DNA of 64,000 nt, taken from assembly GCA_030248225.1 (NCBI GenBank), contig JASANE010019266.1, forward strand, positions 102,084 to 166,083, written 5' to 3'. The position numbers were made by a program, and so were the translations under genes. The notes below the pieces were generated by a model that ran no database searches, was not told the origin of the DNA, and saw only the letters and a list, made by a program, of their open reading frames with translations. Shown one piece after another: positions 46,401 through 59,090 of this stretch (positions are counted from its first letter, which is position 1; each line of letters begins with the position of its first letter). The DNA comes from Trileptium ribeirensis. Taxonomy: Eukaryota > Nematoda > Enoplea > Enoplida > Thoracostomopsidae.

Positions 46401-47953
46401 TTCGTCTTGTCATCACTGATTCTCCGCGTCGCCATGCCTGTATTTGCGTTTCCCATAATCGTACTGCCTCCCACTTCCATCTGTCGGTCGCTACCGCCTC
46501 CACTCTGTCGGGGTCCAGGTTACATTCTCGGATAAGCTTCCTCCTGTAGTGGATAGTTGTTTGGATGTTGTCCCTTTTACTTGCCCCGAACCAGCCCAAC
46601 GTGATAGCTTTAGTGTTTCTACTGTTAGGCATTCGGAGTACGTGGCCTAGGCGTTCTAGACACCTTTGTTCGACTTTAATTCGGATGCTGCCTACCCCTA
46701 ATTCTGCTCGTACGCCGAACATATTGACTCCTGCTGTTTCCATTTGTGTGAGGGCTGGTCCCACGTTCTTCTTCATCTATATGTATCGATAGGCTTTGTC
46801 CTCGAGCTGCTGCAGTTTTTTCAACTCCATAGCTCTCCATGGTCTGACTGCCCAATCGAACAACCGACGCGACTCGACGCATGCTTCGACAATTTTTGCT
46901 TGTGTTTTCTTCCGCAGTCTTGACTTCACGAGCTTTTTCTTTACGATGAACCATGCTTTGCTCGCTCTGGCGAGCCTGTTGTTATAGTCGTTCTTCCGTC
47001 AACCAGCAACCGGGCATGCGAATTCCCATGTGTTCTTCTTTCGCAAACTCCAATGCTTCTTCTTTACCGTCATGGCATTATTCTTTGAAACCTTTCATTG
47101 AAGTCTTGATGATCTCTTTACTTTCCGGCATCTCATCTTGCATTCCCAACAATGTCGTGTCGTCCGCGAAGAGCGATTCTGTTTCTGTGAACGAACTCGC
47201 GACAGAATTAAAGAAACCAGTACTACACATTTACGGGGAGAGCGACTTGCCCGGTATCCATTGCCAGTCAATGCCCACTTTGTACCCGTGCTTCTTACCC
47301 CACTTGTACCTGTCTCTCTTTGCCTGTCGCATCGCTTCTGCGTGGTAAATGTTGAAAAGGATGGGCGATGTTGTACATCCTTCACGTAACCCTCGCATAG
47401 GAGTCCATTCTTCGCTGTTGCCTTGTTTACCCATTACTTTGTAAGATGTTTCTTCGCGTAGCCCTTTCAAGATTCGTAAGCACTTCTCTTTCATTCCCAC
47501 TCTGGATAGCAGCTCCCATAGCAGCGGCCGGTTTACTCTCACGTAGACTTTCGTTATGTCAAACAGCGTTGTTACCGGTTTCTTGTCGTTCTCTGTCAGT
47601 TTCGCTTTTTTTACTTCTTTATTGATTCTGATGATGATTTGTGTCGAGTCTGCCGTAGACCTTCCTTGTCAGAATCCGTTCTGATTGTCATCTATCAACT
47701 CAATTTCTTCCGCCCATCGTCTTAGTCGCGTAGCCATTATACGAGCGAGAATGCGGCTACACATGGACAGAAGGCATACTCCTCGGTAGTTGTTCAAGTT
47801 TTTTCTGTCCCCTTTTTTGAAAAGAGGAATCACCAACCCCGTTTTGGTCCGAGAGCACCATCCGCTGGGATGCTGCTCCGTCATTTCTGCTATTATGTCG
47901 TGTACTGTTGACAAGAGATTGCTTCCTCCGTTCACTATGAAACTCAGTTTCAT
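46401..47953 (-). pseudogene. LINE reverse transcriptase
   Basis: Blocks seen are IPLFKKGDRKNLNNYRGVCL, DDNQNGF followed by a stop then GRSTADS, GLREGCTTSP, and LFADDTTLLG (FADD codons 47159-47170). The C-terminal LGHVLRMPNSRN and RWKWEAV blocks follow. It primes cDNA synthesis on nicked target DNA. Stops at the GF-GRST block and before FADD, and frame changes after it, inactivate it. Confidence 0.85.
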
Positions 47954-48150
47954 TTCGTCTTCACCCGCGGCTCCGTTTTTATCAGTTTCAGTTCCCTCGT
48001 GAACTCATCCCACCCGATGCGTTGGTCCAGTTTGTCAGCTGCGGCCCTGCTGTGTTCTGAGCATTTTATTGGGATCCGTCTTGTCGTGAATGTAAATATT
48101 CGTTTGTCGTTCTCGTGCCGTTCCGCTGAGACCTTTTCAAAATGGCTTTT

Positions 48151-49900
48151 CTAATCCTCTGGTGTAAAGGGGTCCGCTCTTGGCATCGAGTCTTGGCCCC
48201 TCATCCCAAGCTTTTTCAAGTTCCGATAGACCATGCCGCTATCCCCCTCCGTTGAGCGTCGACTGATTCCTCGATTATCCGGTCCCACCATTGTTCTTCC
48301 AACTATTTCATCAGCTTTTTGTGTTAGCCTTCGGGCTCGTTTTCTCGATTCCCTTGCCTTCGCTTCTCGCAGTCGTAGGGTGGTTGTGTCGAGACCAGAT
48401 CTACTCGCTGTCGCCAACGCCACTCCCGTATTTTTTGCTTGCTGGCATGCAGCGTTGACTAGCCGTCTGCTTTCTTCTATTGTGTCTTCGTGGCCGAGTT
48501 GCCATGGTGCCAAACTGTGAGTCTTGGCTGTTCCGCACGTTTGCTCGGCTATTTTGGGGATCCCGTCGCATAACTGTTCCCATGTTGGGTTGGGATTGTT
48601 ACTCAGCCATTGATCACATTTTGGTATGTATTCTACTTTGACTGCGTTGTTTGTGAGGCGTTCATCGATAACTTTTTTCCTTTTTGGGGATGCTGACGCT
48701 TGGAGCCTAGGCGGGTTTTTAGTTTGCAAAATTGCCAATTTCGGCCTATGATCTGATACCGCGTATTCTTTTGTCGTGATAATGTTCCGCCATAGCCTCG
48801 ATCTTTGTTTCCTTGTGCCTAAGAAACCATCCAGTTCAAACCACTTCCGCAAAGGTCTGCTGTACCAAGTTCCCCTTACTGGTTTATTGAAGAAGGAGTT
48901 GCAATATGATACTCCGTTTTGTTCGCACCAATTTAACAAATCACGACCTGCTTCGTTTGTCGTCCCCAGCCCATACGGGCCCGCGGTCCCGTTGCGGTCT
49001 TGTCGTGTTGTCTTTTTTCCTACGCTGCTGTTAAAGTCCCCTCCAATTACCAACCATTCTTTAATTGTCGCCCTTGCTATTTGGTCTTCCAGCTGTGATC
49101 TGTACAGTTGAAATTCGTCGATAGTTGTTTTTCAAATCGGTTGGTAACAGGCGACGAGACGGAGTTGTTGTACCGTTACTGCCACGACACTTTGCCCTAT
49201 CCACCGATGTTCTCCTTCTGTTCTCCAATTATCCGCCCAGGCACCGCGTAACAGTACTCCTACCTTCTTTGGGCGAATAAAGAGCAAAGATTTCGTTGTC
49301 CTGCTCGAGCCAGCTTATACCGTCGTCAATCGCTGTCAGGTCCGTGATAAGGGTAGCATCGACATCCATTTTGTTCATCTGCCGCAATACCTCTGTCATT
49401 TTTTGACGGTTACTTTCTCAGATCGAAGCGCCCTGGACGTTCCATGTTAGTATTTTGGTTTTCCTACTCGTTTGCATAGTCCACGCTAGTTCCGTTTTCT
49501 TTTGTTTTCTTTGCCGCCTCTTACTAACTCTCCGATCTTTTCGCCGCTGTTTGTCTTTGTCCTTCTGCACTTTGGTCCATTTCTTCTTTCCTCGTGGTCT
49601 ATGGGGTGATGGCTCTATGTCGTGCATCAACCTATGCCAAACGTACAGTTCGTAGATCCATTTTCTGACCAAACCAAAACTCATGTGTAGAAACATGAGA
49701 CCGCCGTAGAGTCGATTATAGAGAAGAGTCGGTCGGCTGCATCCGAGCTCCGCTCTATTCTCCACCCCGTCGTTGACTTCCGTGGTCCTTTGACAGATCA
49801 GCAGAAGACCCGCGCAGTGGAGCAGTTTGGGTTCTTTTGTTACAGCGGACGTAGTTCGCGGTCTTCGCTTGCCGCCACGAGAAGGCAAACCCTCAGGCAA
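48151..49900 (-). pseudogene. LINE N-terminal region and APE-type endonuclease
   Basis: The probable start (MPEGLPSRGGKRRPR) lies five bases inside the element. A Lys/Arg-rich stretch precedes KILTWNVQG, the first endonuclease block (49418-49460). GGDFNSSVG (about 49030) and SDHRPKL (about 48750) supply the other APE signature residues. A TGA at 49418 follows the first block. The enzyme would nick target DNA for target-primed reverse transcription. Confidence 0.8.
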
Positions 49901-49905
49901 GCTTC

Positions 49906-49918
49906 ACTTGATCCATCC
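49906..49918. repeat. LINE target-site duplication, 5' side
   Basis: ACTTGATCCATCC is identical to 45851-45863. Confidence 0.9.
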
Positions 49919-52145
49919 TCACTGGTGGTACCATCATCGTCCTCAGATTGGATAGACGATTGAGTCGTTCGTCAGCGCAAGTCAATGCCGTTGTCTGATG
50001 GTACTCGCGGTAGCTCATTGTTTCGGCGCGTTTCCCACGCCCCTTCACGGTGCCACTCTCGCGCATCGGGGGTGGGTTCACGTCTATACCAATCAGCGTT
50101 AGGATCTTCCCACGTAGCCCAGAACTCTTCATGGCTCAGTAGTTGTTCCTGATCTAGTTCATCATGCTATCCTCGTTAAAACTGTCGGCCGCGTACTTTG
50201 GCGCAATCACCACGTTGCACCTAAGCTCATTTCCCAGTGGTATATCACTCTTGCCATCATCTGATAGGGCGCCCTGACATAGATAACACTCCTTCGCATC
50301 GCCTGTACAGCTCGCATCGCTCGCATCGGATCCGTTGTGTTCAAATAGGAGTTCAACCGACTCCCTCAATTCACTACCATCTGATCAACAACATCATCAC
50401 TTACATCAGGTTCATCACGCAAGTCACTGAAAGAACTCAGCTCACCATGGGGGACGTTACTGTGCGCTTCAGCAACGGTGGGCATAACGGGATCTTCATA
50501 ATGTGATGAACGGTCTTCGTTTGCCACCCCGCTATTAACATTCCCGTATCTGGGCGGACCCCGGGCAATCATTTCAGCCCCAACGATCATACCCGCTTCC
50601 TCGGTGTCAACGGTCGCGCATCGTTCACTACCTCCACAACGATACGTGTCACAAGGGCGGCCCCGGCCAGCATCAAGGAAGGACCCAATGACCGTGGAAC
50701 CCCTTGTCAATGCGGTCGGAAAAGTCTCCTCAAGTCCATCAATATTATTATTCGCCGTACAAAATAACACTCAATTATATCAACTTCACTTTCACTATCA
50801 TCTTCCAATAATTCACTAAGGCTACAAGCGCGTCCTAACTTAGGCAATTCAGCAGATTCATACGACACACAATTATCACACGCACGCAAGGGACGATTCG
50901 CGCGGCGGTCCAACCCATATACATCATCATACGACCTATAATTTAGAACGGGACTAGGGCTAGGCGACTCTGATGAGGCCTCTACATCGTCTAAACGAAC
51001 TTCCCTCATCCCTGGTCGTTCACCGACCTCTAAAAGCTCCATGGGTGCCACACACGGCGACCCGAATAAATCCACGTCTTCCCGAGCCATATCCACATAA
51101 TCGGCTTCCCTGCCGGAATAATCAACATCATCAACACTCTCCACACACACTCTCGGATCGCCAGTCTCAGAGGAGGAAAATAATAGCAATGGCTCAATTA
51201 CAACATCATCCTCATTTACATTCTCTTCAGTCATCTTCAAAGAGCTTTGGGGTCGGAATTCCCCCTTGAGGTGACTCCCTGGGGTCTACCGGCATCAAAA
51301 CCAACACTTCCCTTCCTTTAATTTTCAACATAATCATGTTCCATTACCTCTCAAATTCCTACACTATCATGACTATAATCCAATGCCGCTAAAGTTCATG
51401 CGTTCGCGTCGGCTCCGCGCCGGACCCATTGGTTCGACTGGTTAACCATACGCTCGCCTCGCGATTTGCTCGCCAGCATATATACAAACGGATCGACACC
51501 CGCGCTTGGTGCGTCCGCGCACAACATATGCGAACCCCCTCCCTCATAACCCTCTTTTTGGTACTTTAAATTTTCAATGCTATATACAGAATTACTAAAT
51601 TCGTCCAGGTATCGTTCATCGTCCACGTTCGTCGGGCTCAACGTCATAAGCTCAGGACCGTCGATCGGCTGGAACAGACCACAGCTCCGAGGGAGACGCG
51701 CGTCATCAACCCAAGGAGCTGTCGTAATCACGTTCAAGTGCCTCTCAACGAACCCATCCACTGTCTCGGAACAGTCCATGTCATCGTGCCGGTTAATCAG
51801 GTATCCGTCGTCATCGTATTGTGGTTCATCCGTAGTTGCTATAGCTTTAACGCGTCCAGTCGGTGCGCTGTATCCTAGTTTGCCCTGGATCATGCCGAGT
51901 TCCCGACTAAGCACTTCTAAGCGATGGGTAGAGGCTGGGCTAGGTTCTCGATTCCCTTTTGTTTGTGAAGCATTGCAGTTTAGTTGGTACCGGCGGCGCT
52001 CTACGGCACCACCATTTCTATTTCCACCGTCTCCAGCATAGGGACGGTTAGCATGTTGTTGGGGACCGGTACCTCGGTCAAACTGGGGTCCCTCATTAGG
52101 GGCCCTCTGGTACCCATTGGCCTGTCCCGGCCTGTTGTTATACAT
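49919..52145 (-). pseudogene. Element B Gag C-terminal extension and acidic ORF
   Basis: Open segments 52145-51396, 51240-50707, 50770-50366, 50369-50154 and 50132-49919 follow one another on the coding strand. The first is Asn/Gln/Arg-rich and continues the gag tail; its latter part is what survives in element A after 5782. Later parts are acidic, with CYLCQG (near 50285) as the only cysteine pair. The EWHREGAW-type motif seen in element A is near 50060 in another frame. Function is unknown. The LINE interrupts it at its acidic tail. Confidence 0.5.
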
Positions 52146-53545
52146 CGCGGGCTGTCGGTTAGCTGTGTAGTCTCCATTTCCAAACTATTATTGGCAAAAC
52201 CTGGCGGTGGACGGTTAGACTAATATCCAGGTTGGTTCACGTTCTGGCGATTTCCGCCATTATTTTATGCGGGATTATTTCGATACCCAGCTCCAGTCTC
52301 AAATCGACGAGGCGGAGGTGGTGGAGGACCTCCACGGCCCGTAGCATAGTTATCATTTCGTGGGTAAGCTCCTCCGTAGTTCCTCGGTTGGTACAGTCCT
52401 GGCTCTCGGCGTATTGCGCTTGAAACATAAGCTGACACTGGCTCAGCGTTGCGCGGCGCATTGTTAGCGGCTAGTGGATAGCGTGCGGGATGCGGGCAAT
52501 CGCGCATAACATGTCCTGGTTCCCCGCAACGATAGCAAGTAATCTGTGGTGGCAGCGCGCGCGGCGGTGGTGCGACGGCAACAGCGGGCACGAACGGCTG
52601 CGCGAGTGCGTTTACCTGGTGCGTGTTTTCAGCCCGCTTATCAATTACGTCCAGCAGCCGACTAATCGTGTCACTGTTACTATTTTTGCGGTGTTCCTCT
52701 ATCATAGTCTGCAGTTGTGTGATCAGACCTTCACCTCTTTCCTCAAGCAAAGAATTCACTGCCTTGGTGCGGGGTTTACTGGTAACCGATGCATCGGGGT
52801 CGGAGCAGGCAGCACGGGCATCCTCGTACCGTTTAGCAACACCCACAGTCTTCCGGAACGTCTCACACTCGTGAATATGGCAAAGGACTTGCCTGTGCAC
52901 CTCGGGTCGTAAACCCCTCTGGAAAAACATACGAAGCATGGTGTCCGTTTGCTCATCCTCCATATCGGGGAAGGTGCAATGACATAACTTCTGCAGCTCT
53001 AAACCATACATGGCGACTGGATCAATCGCTCCCAGTTGTCGAGTGCAAAGTCTTCATAATGATTTCTCAGGTCGACGAGAAGACGAAAACAGAAAACGTA
53101 GGTTGGCGACAAGTCCTAGAAAACTTTGGCGCATTCCCGGTGGGAGGCGCTCGAAGGCCTCCCTTGCCTATCCACGCAAGAGAGCTGGTACACAAATCAA
53201 CTTTCGACGATCGTCCCAACCATTGGCGTTGGCGCGGCGGTTGTACATTCGAACCCAGTCCTCAAAATCCTGGCCTTCGGGTTTCCCATCAAAAGTTGGC
53301 ATATCCCTCAACGGTATCATAGGAGGGCCAGTGGGTTGGGTGGTTGAGTGGTGTAGGATGGCGCTCGTCGCGTTCGTATCCGAACCAAGCGCTTCGGAAA
53401 ATTCTCCACGACGCAAGTGTCCGGCGGGCCGAGGTGGAGGGGGCATTAGCGGCCGCTCGCCGGCAGTCGCGGCCGGTCGGCGCCTAGACCGTACAGTGTC
53501 CTCCATCGTGCCGTCAGTTGCGCCGAAACAGTCACTAGCCTCCAT
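52146..53545 (-). pseudogene. gag: Element B gag
   Basis: The Met at 53545 (MEASDCFG) is 44 bases inside the LTR edge. The frame is also open upstream into the LTR to 53776. A retrotransposon capsid-like domain begins with FDGKPEGQDFEDWVRMYN, and LICVPALLRG follows, as in the Ty3/gypsy Gag capsid. A CCHC zinc knuckle CYRCGEPGHVMRDC lies at about 52496-52537, then Arg/Gly/Pro-rich sequence. Gag builds the particle and binds RNA. A TAG at 53168, a frameshift near 53010-53060 and a TAA at 52265 break it. The capsid and knuckle are entirely missing from element A. Confidence 0.85.
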
Positions 53546-54076
53546 TATGATTGACGTTGGGGTCCATGTGCGTAAACGTAGGCTCTCGATTTCAGAGCAG
53601 GCATGGTGGGGCCACGACACACGGGCAGCATGCGCACTGCCGATCGGTTCCCCGATCTCACTTCCTAACCTTAGTGTCGTTTTAAACAACGGGGGCACGG
53701 GGCGGTCGGCCCCTGACGCGTCTGTGTCTTTTCTTTTCTCGCTGGTTGTCGTTTCGTTGCCTCTCTCTATCGCCAACTTATTTCCTTAATACACTGCAGT
53801 ATTGCAGTGTCACAACTGCAATGTTGTGCAGTTGAGTTATCATCAACTTAATAGTCGATGTTCCTATATTCCTATGGCTGAATGGTTAGATCTGAGGATT
53901 CTGCAGCGTGCTTGAATTCCCCGTGCAGAATCGAAACTGCTAAAGGGCAAAAAGGAAAGAGAAACAGAAATGAAAACTAGAGCATGGTCATACGTAGTAC
54001 ATAGCCTAACGGTTAACTTAGGATAAATAGTGAAATCAACATAAACTCAGCGATCAACTCGCTTCAAAGAAAAATC

Positions 54077-55150
54077 GGGATTTTGCACTCGCTAGCCATG
54101 GGTCCATGATGGCCCAAGCGAGCGGGTCAGTTTTCTGTATTGTCAGGTGTGATTTAAATATTTTATTTTGAAGACGGGAACACGGCGAGTGTCTCTCGCA
54201 AGAGATACCGACGGAAAAACCCATGCTGGGGCATGCGGTCGCTTTCTTTCAGCAACGGTTATTTCGGGACGTTAGCCCTAAAGGAAGATCATGTAGTTTT
54301 ATTGCGGTGAACAATCGCAAGTTTGATCGTTTTAGTGGTATATTTTAGAGCGCACTAAGATGACATTTTGGTATCAAACTGTTCGTACGCGGCATTAACT
54401 GGGGCGAACGGAATTTTGGGACGGCTGGGGGCATTGCCCCTTTGGCCGCTTGTTGGGTTATTTTGGGAACGAGGTGATCGCCTAGCATCTTTTCGGTCAG
54501 TCGTCATGGTGAAGTTCGTGCTTAATTGAGATGTGTAGCATATTTGACTAAAACTGGCGCAATGTTCCTGCAATTTTTGTTAATCTGTGTGCACCTAAAC
54601 GCTATAAAACAAGAGCCCAATAATAGAACTGAGACAATCCATTAACAGCATTCCTTGTGGACAGCAAACACCTTAAGCTCAAGCTAAGATACTTAGAATT
54701 TGCTCAATCTTTTGTATTCCCAAATTTTCTTAGCTCATTCGGATAAAGGAAATTTTAAGGGCTTCCTAAAGCCCAACGGAGGCTAGTCCTCCGCTCCTAG
54801 GCTGCACTTCTGTTCGAGCTCAAACACGGCATGAGCGTCGAACGGTCCACTAAGTTGTAAATTTGTAAACCATGAACGCAAATGTAAAACAAGTCCCTAC
54901 TGGTTCAGCTTCTAAGCGTTGGAAAGCTTTACCGTGGTCTGCTCAGCAAAATTCGATTATCCTACCTCAAGAACTGCAAGTCATGTAAAACATGGACGAC
55001 TAGAACGTCCGTTTTGAGTTGTTCTACCTAAGACTTCGGGGAATCAGAAAGACTTCGACTTCGGTTCCTACCATTCACGGACATCCCTCGCAACTGTCCG
55101 CAACGCCTAAAACGGAGCTCGACCTACGGAGGTTTGTCAAAGAGTGTGAA
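54077..55150 (-). other. LTR segment present only in the 5' LTR of element B
   Basis: Adjacent LTR sequence is continuous across this point in the 3' LTR (near 30286). The segment contains, on the coding strand, GAGCTAAGAAAATTTG, which also occurs in the element A LTRs (about 4792 and 21371). It is therefore more likely original LTR sequence deleted from the 3' LTR than an insertion here. No gene is recognised. Confidence 0.5.
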
Positions 55151-55276
55151 AAAGAAACGTAACCATTCAGGGGAAGCAAGGTGTGACCTTAATCGACAAA
55201 TGTCAAAGGACACTACGAGGCATGGGGCAGTGCTACTATTGATCAAAACTTTTTAAGAAATGGTCTGTCACTGCTA

Positions 55277-56039
55277 TGCAGGTTTCACAGAATAATGAGT
55301 GCAAAAAGTGGGCACTTTTGTCTCTAACAACCGTCTGGGAGAAACTAAAATCTCTAATGGACGGCAATACGATATTTTAGTTTCTTGAAAACGGCTGCTA
55401 GAGACTTTTGTCTCTAATGAATCCTTGTTTGATATTTAAATCTCTAACAGATAGCTGTAACAGACTTTAATCTTATACAGATAGCCAATACATACAAAAA
55501 TCTATAACAGCTAGCTGTTAGAAACTAAAATCTTGTGCAGCTAGTAATAACAGATTATTGTCTCTAATGGCTATCTGTTAGAAATTTTGTCCCTTACAGC
55601 CAGTTATAAAATACATAAGACTATAATAGCTATCCATTAGAATTTCAAATATTTAACGATTGGCTGTAAGAGATTTTTGTATGTTGCAGCTGGCTGTAAG
55701 AGACAAAAGTCTCAACAGCTAGCGATTAGAGACAAACATCTGTAACGGCTAGCTGTTAGAGATTTTAGTTTCTTATGGTTAGCTGTTAGAGATTGTTGTA
55801 TTTCGATGTTAGTAATTTTTGTATATATTGGCTATCTGTATAAAACTCAAATCTCTTACAGCTATGTGTTAGAGATTTAAATATCTAACAAGCAGTCATT
55901 AAAGACAAAAATCTCTAGCAGCCGTTTTCAAGAAACTAAAATACCATATAGCCGTCCATTAGAGATTTTAGTTTCTTGCAGACGGCTGTTAGAGACAAAA
56001 GTGCCCACTTTTTGCACTTATTAATCTGTGAAACCGGCA
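55277..56039. mobile_element. 763-bp fold-back MITE in the 5' LTR of element B
   Basis: The terminal inverted repeats run about 130 bp, starting TGCAGGTTTCACAG and ending CTGTGAAACCGGCA. Flanks are CTA (55274-55276) and TTA (56040-56042). The 3' LTR has a single TTA at that place (near 30410). The 3-bp duplication suggests PIF/Harbinger. The interior is built of many diverged ~40-bp palindromic units of the form TCTCTAACAGCTAGCTGTTA, so each half can fold on itself. No coding capacity is seen. Confidence 0.8.
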
Positions 56040-58829
56040 TTACATCTGGGGAAAATAAACCCCCACATTCCAGGTTATCTGGCTCAACTTCACATACGAG
56101 TTTCGGTTAGGGGCGGCGAGAGCCATGCCCCCTTCGCGATACAAAGGATGTCTACGCGGTCCTCCGACCGTCGACTCCAATCCAAACGCCAAACCAACAC
56201 GAGAGAGAAAGCAAAATGTATTGAAAATACACGAAAGAACTGTGCGTCGGAGTCGGTCAGTAAAGTCGACCGAACTCCGCGCTGCCGAAGTCTGAGTGAT
56301 TCGAAGAGTCGACGCGTTGGTCGTAACGTCGACTTTCGGGCCTGTATTGTAGGATGGCGTTTTTGTCGCCATCCAATCGTAGTCGGTCGTTTAACGCCCA
56401 CTATTCTTGGGTTTTAGTTCAGTACCCAATTGGGGATACTTCCGGAATTTTGAAGTTGACAGCTACCGTAAGCCGTCATCGTCCTTAGGGTGAGTCAGCT
56501 TCAATCGAAATTGCTGACATCAAATTTGAACCCCCGAGTACTTGGAGGTCAAACATCTGCGATTTTAGCCCACGTTTTCCCATGAAACTTGAGCTTTTAA
56601 GCCTCAACTTCCAGCAATTAGTGCCGGATGTACGTTGAAATTCGAATCTGATTTACTCGATTTCCCGTCCCTGATTGGTTGGGTCAACATCGTCGAGTTC
56701 CGGGACACTCGATTGCCAAGGATTTTGAATTTGTTTGCTCTTTTCCATAGTTCGGGCCGCCAACTCGTTATCCCACGCAACGACCAGCAATAAGATGAAG
56801 CGCTAATTGTTCGGCGGCCCCATCTGCTGCGTTGCCTTTGCAGTTGCGACTTGTCGCCCATCCAATTAAGCTAAAAACGGTGTGAGAAGTGATCCTGCTG
56901 CATGAGGACACCTCAGAACATCGAGTGAAATCGCGTTTTGGCGATTTCCGTCTGGCTTTCACGCCTCCCAAGGGGGTGATGACATGAACGCGCCCATCTC
57001 GTGGTTGGAGGTACATCTTCTCAGGAACACCTAGCAGGCCAGGGGCCCTATTTCGGGACCCCAGAGACCCACGGGAGAGCCCTAAACACCCCGTCCTTTC
57101 CGAACGTCCATGTCCAGTCCGTCCGTAAAACTATCAATTTTAACGAGTCTTAGTACGTGGTGTCCTCGTCCGTCCGTTTTTTCATGTCATTATATACGTA
57201 TATACATATATCTATTATACACATATATATACACATATACTACACACACTAGACATAACGGCGACCTGAGCGACAGAGAGGTCGCTCAAGTGCACAACAG
57301 AAACACACAGACAACACGGCAACAATAACAACAACAAAATCAATCGACCAAAGAAGTCGGTTAGAGAAAGCGAAGGAGAGAGGACGAAAGGACAACGAGG
57401 ACTCGAAGAGGCATAGAAAAGCGCGGGAGGGAAAGCGTTACAAGGGGAATCCCGTGGGATTTTCGAGGGGTTCGGGTGAGATTCGGTCCCAGGAGGAAAA
57501 ATGGGGCCGATTGATACCAAACACGAGGGGGGAGGACATAATAGCGGGTCGAAACCCACCTATGGGATCCGATGCATGGGGAGATTTAGCCGGTTTTCCT
57601 GCGTTAACGGTTGGGCGGAGCGACACAAGCCGGGTATCGTTGGACTCGCCGCCGGGTGACGGTTCGAATGAGGGTGACACCCTGGCCCGAACGGCAGGGG
57701 TAAAAAGGGTGCTAAAATTGTCGCTACTATAAAGAGTGGCGGTGATGGTAGGGGCGCTTGCGTTGGCCATCCCAAGTTAACGGGGCGACTGGCGGTGGCC
57801 CGCCGGGTATCTTTAGAGACGTTTCGACTAGACGAACACAATGAGGGGCGTTTCGCCGTTTTGGAATTAAGAGAAAAATCTCGGATGATTGGCGCCCACT
57901 ATTGGTTGGCGGCAGAAATTGGGGCACCTTTGAGTGACTACAGCGGGTCAGCGGAGAATCGGGCGGAGGTCCGGTGTACTTCGTTGGATTCGTGTAGTCA
58001 CGATGAACAAAACGAGGGGTCGCATGCACCGGTTCAGAAATGGGGTGGGACGACGAGGATGTAAGAGGGTGGGGGCTTGCATCAGTCGTACGCTACAACG
58101 GGGTAATAGGAAAAAGGGGCGGTTTTACCTGAAATATGCTCAGGGAGGGGCGTTCACGGTTATTAGGGAAGGCACATGGGTCTTGTAATCATACGCAGTC
58201 GGCTAAGAGATACATACACTAACACATATATATAATATGTTATAGGTATATGGAAAATTATAGTCCTGTTTCTGTCTTGACAATCCAACTTGGCATGAGT
58301 AGCGATTATCTTTGTACTTTACGAGCGAGGTTCTGGCATTGTCCAGGGCGATTTGATTTCCAACAATAGTCCTCACAATGCTCTATCGACATGCTCCGGT
58401 TATTTTCCCGGATCATGGTACACTAGACGGTTACGGGTCGCCAAATTAACCAGACGTCCGTCGTCCTTTGTAATCTCGAAAGCTACCGTACGTGTAATTC
58501 CAGCTTGTTGCGACTTGTTGTTTCCTGTGACCATTGCTTAGTATACAGCTAAAACTAGGTAAGCTTGATATTTTCAATTTCTATCTCTACAAACTTGTTA
58601 ATTTGAGCGTGCAGCCAGGGGCCTCCTATTCCCGGACGGTCCTAACCGTCAAAGCCTTAGCGTGTAGTAACGACTGATTGGGTTCTGCGTGATTCCTTTT
58701 TTCCATCGGTACGAGGCTCCATGTCCAGCTTCACAAACCAGTTGCAACAGCCTAATTCTCACTATTTCGTCCGAATCGTAACACTCGTCCCGGTAATCAG
58801 ACAATAACTCAACAAATAAAGGTACAAAG

Positions 58830-59090
58830 GCTAATCAAATTGTAGCATATAGCATTACCTGACAAAAAAGGATCAAATTATAGCATACGGCATCAATCAA
58901 ATAGTAAAAACGGATAAAAAATGTCATCATACGGTGTCACATGATAAAAACGAACCAAATTACAGCATACGGCATTAATGACATGATAAAAACGGATCAA
59001 ATTATAGCGTACGGCAATATACGGCATCAAATGATAAAAACGAACCAAACTATAGCATACGGCATCATACTATAAAAACAAAGGATAAAA
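58830..59090 (-). repeat. LTR minisatellite, ~42-bp units, 5' LTR copy
   Basis: About six diverged units are related to those at 33196-33377, with at least two extra relative to the 3' LTR. Confidence 0.75.

Larger units (their letters stand above)
45864..49905 (-). mobile_element. 4.04-kb APE-type LINE nested in element B
   Basis: It is a complete-looking non-LTR element inserted in the acidic ORF of element B, with identical 13-bp duplications and a GGAT-rich 3' end. The uninterrupted counterpart in element A (around 7796-7808) confirms both junctions. It encodes one protein: an N-terminal basic region, an APE endonuclease, a reverse transcriptase and C-terminal zinc fingers. The reverse transcriptase blocks NNYRGVCLLS and FADDTTLLG suggest an RTE-like or related clade, but the clade is not certain. 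It is broken by several stops and frameshifts. Confidence 0.9.

Noticed and set aside
53545..53589. Primer-binding site after the 5' LTR of element B (TGGACCCCAACGTCA)
   Set aside because: It lies about 20 bases from the LTR edge and I could not match it to a particular tRNA 3' end with confidence.
54077..55150. Apparent 1.07-kb insertion in the 5' LTR of element B
   Set aside because: No target-site duplication or terminal repeats are seen and part of it matches the element A LTR, so a deletion in the 3' LTR is the simpler explanation.
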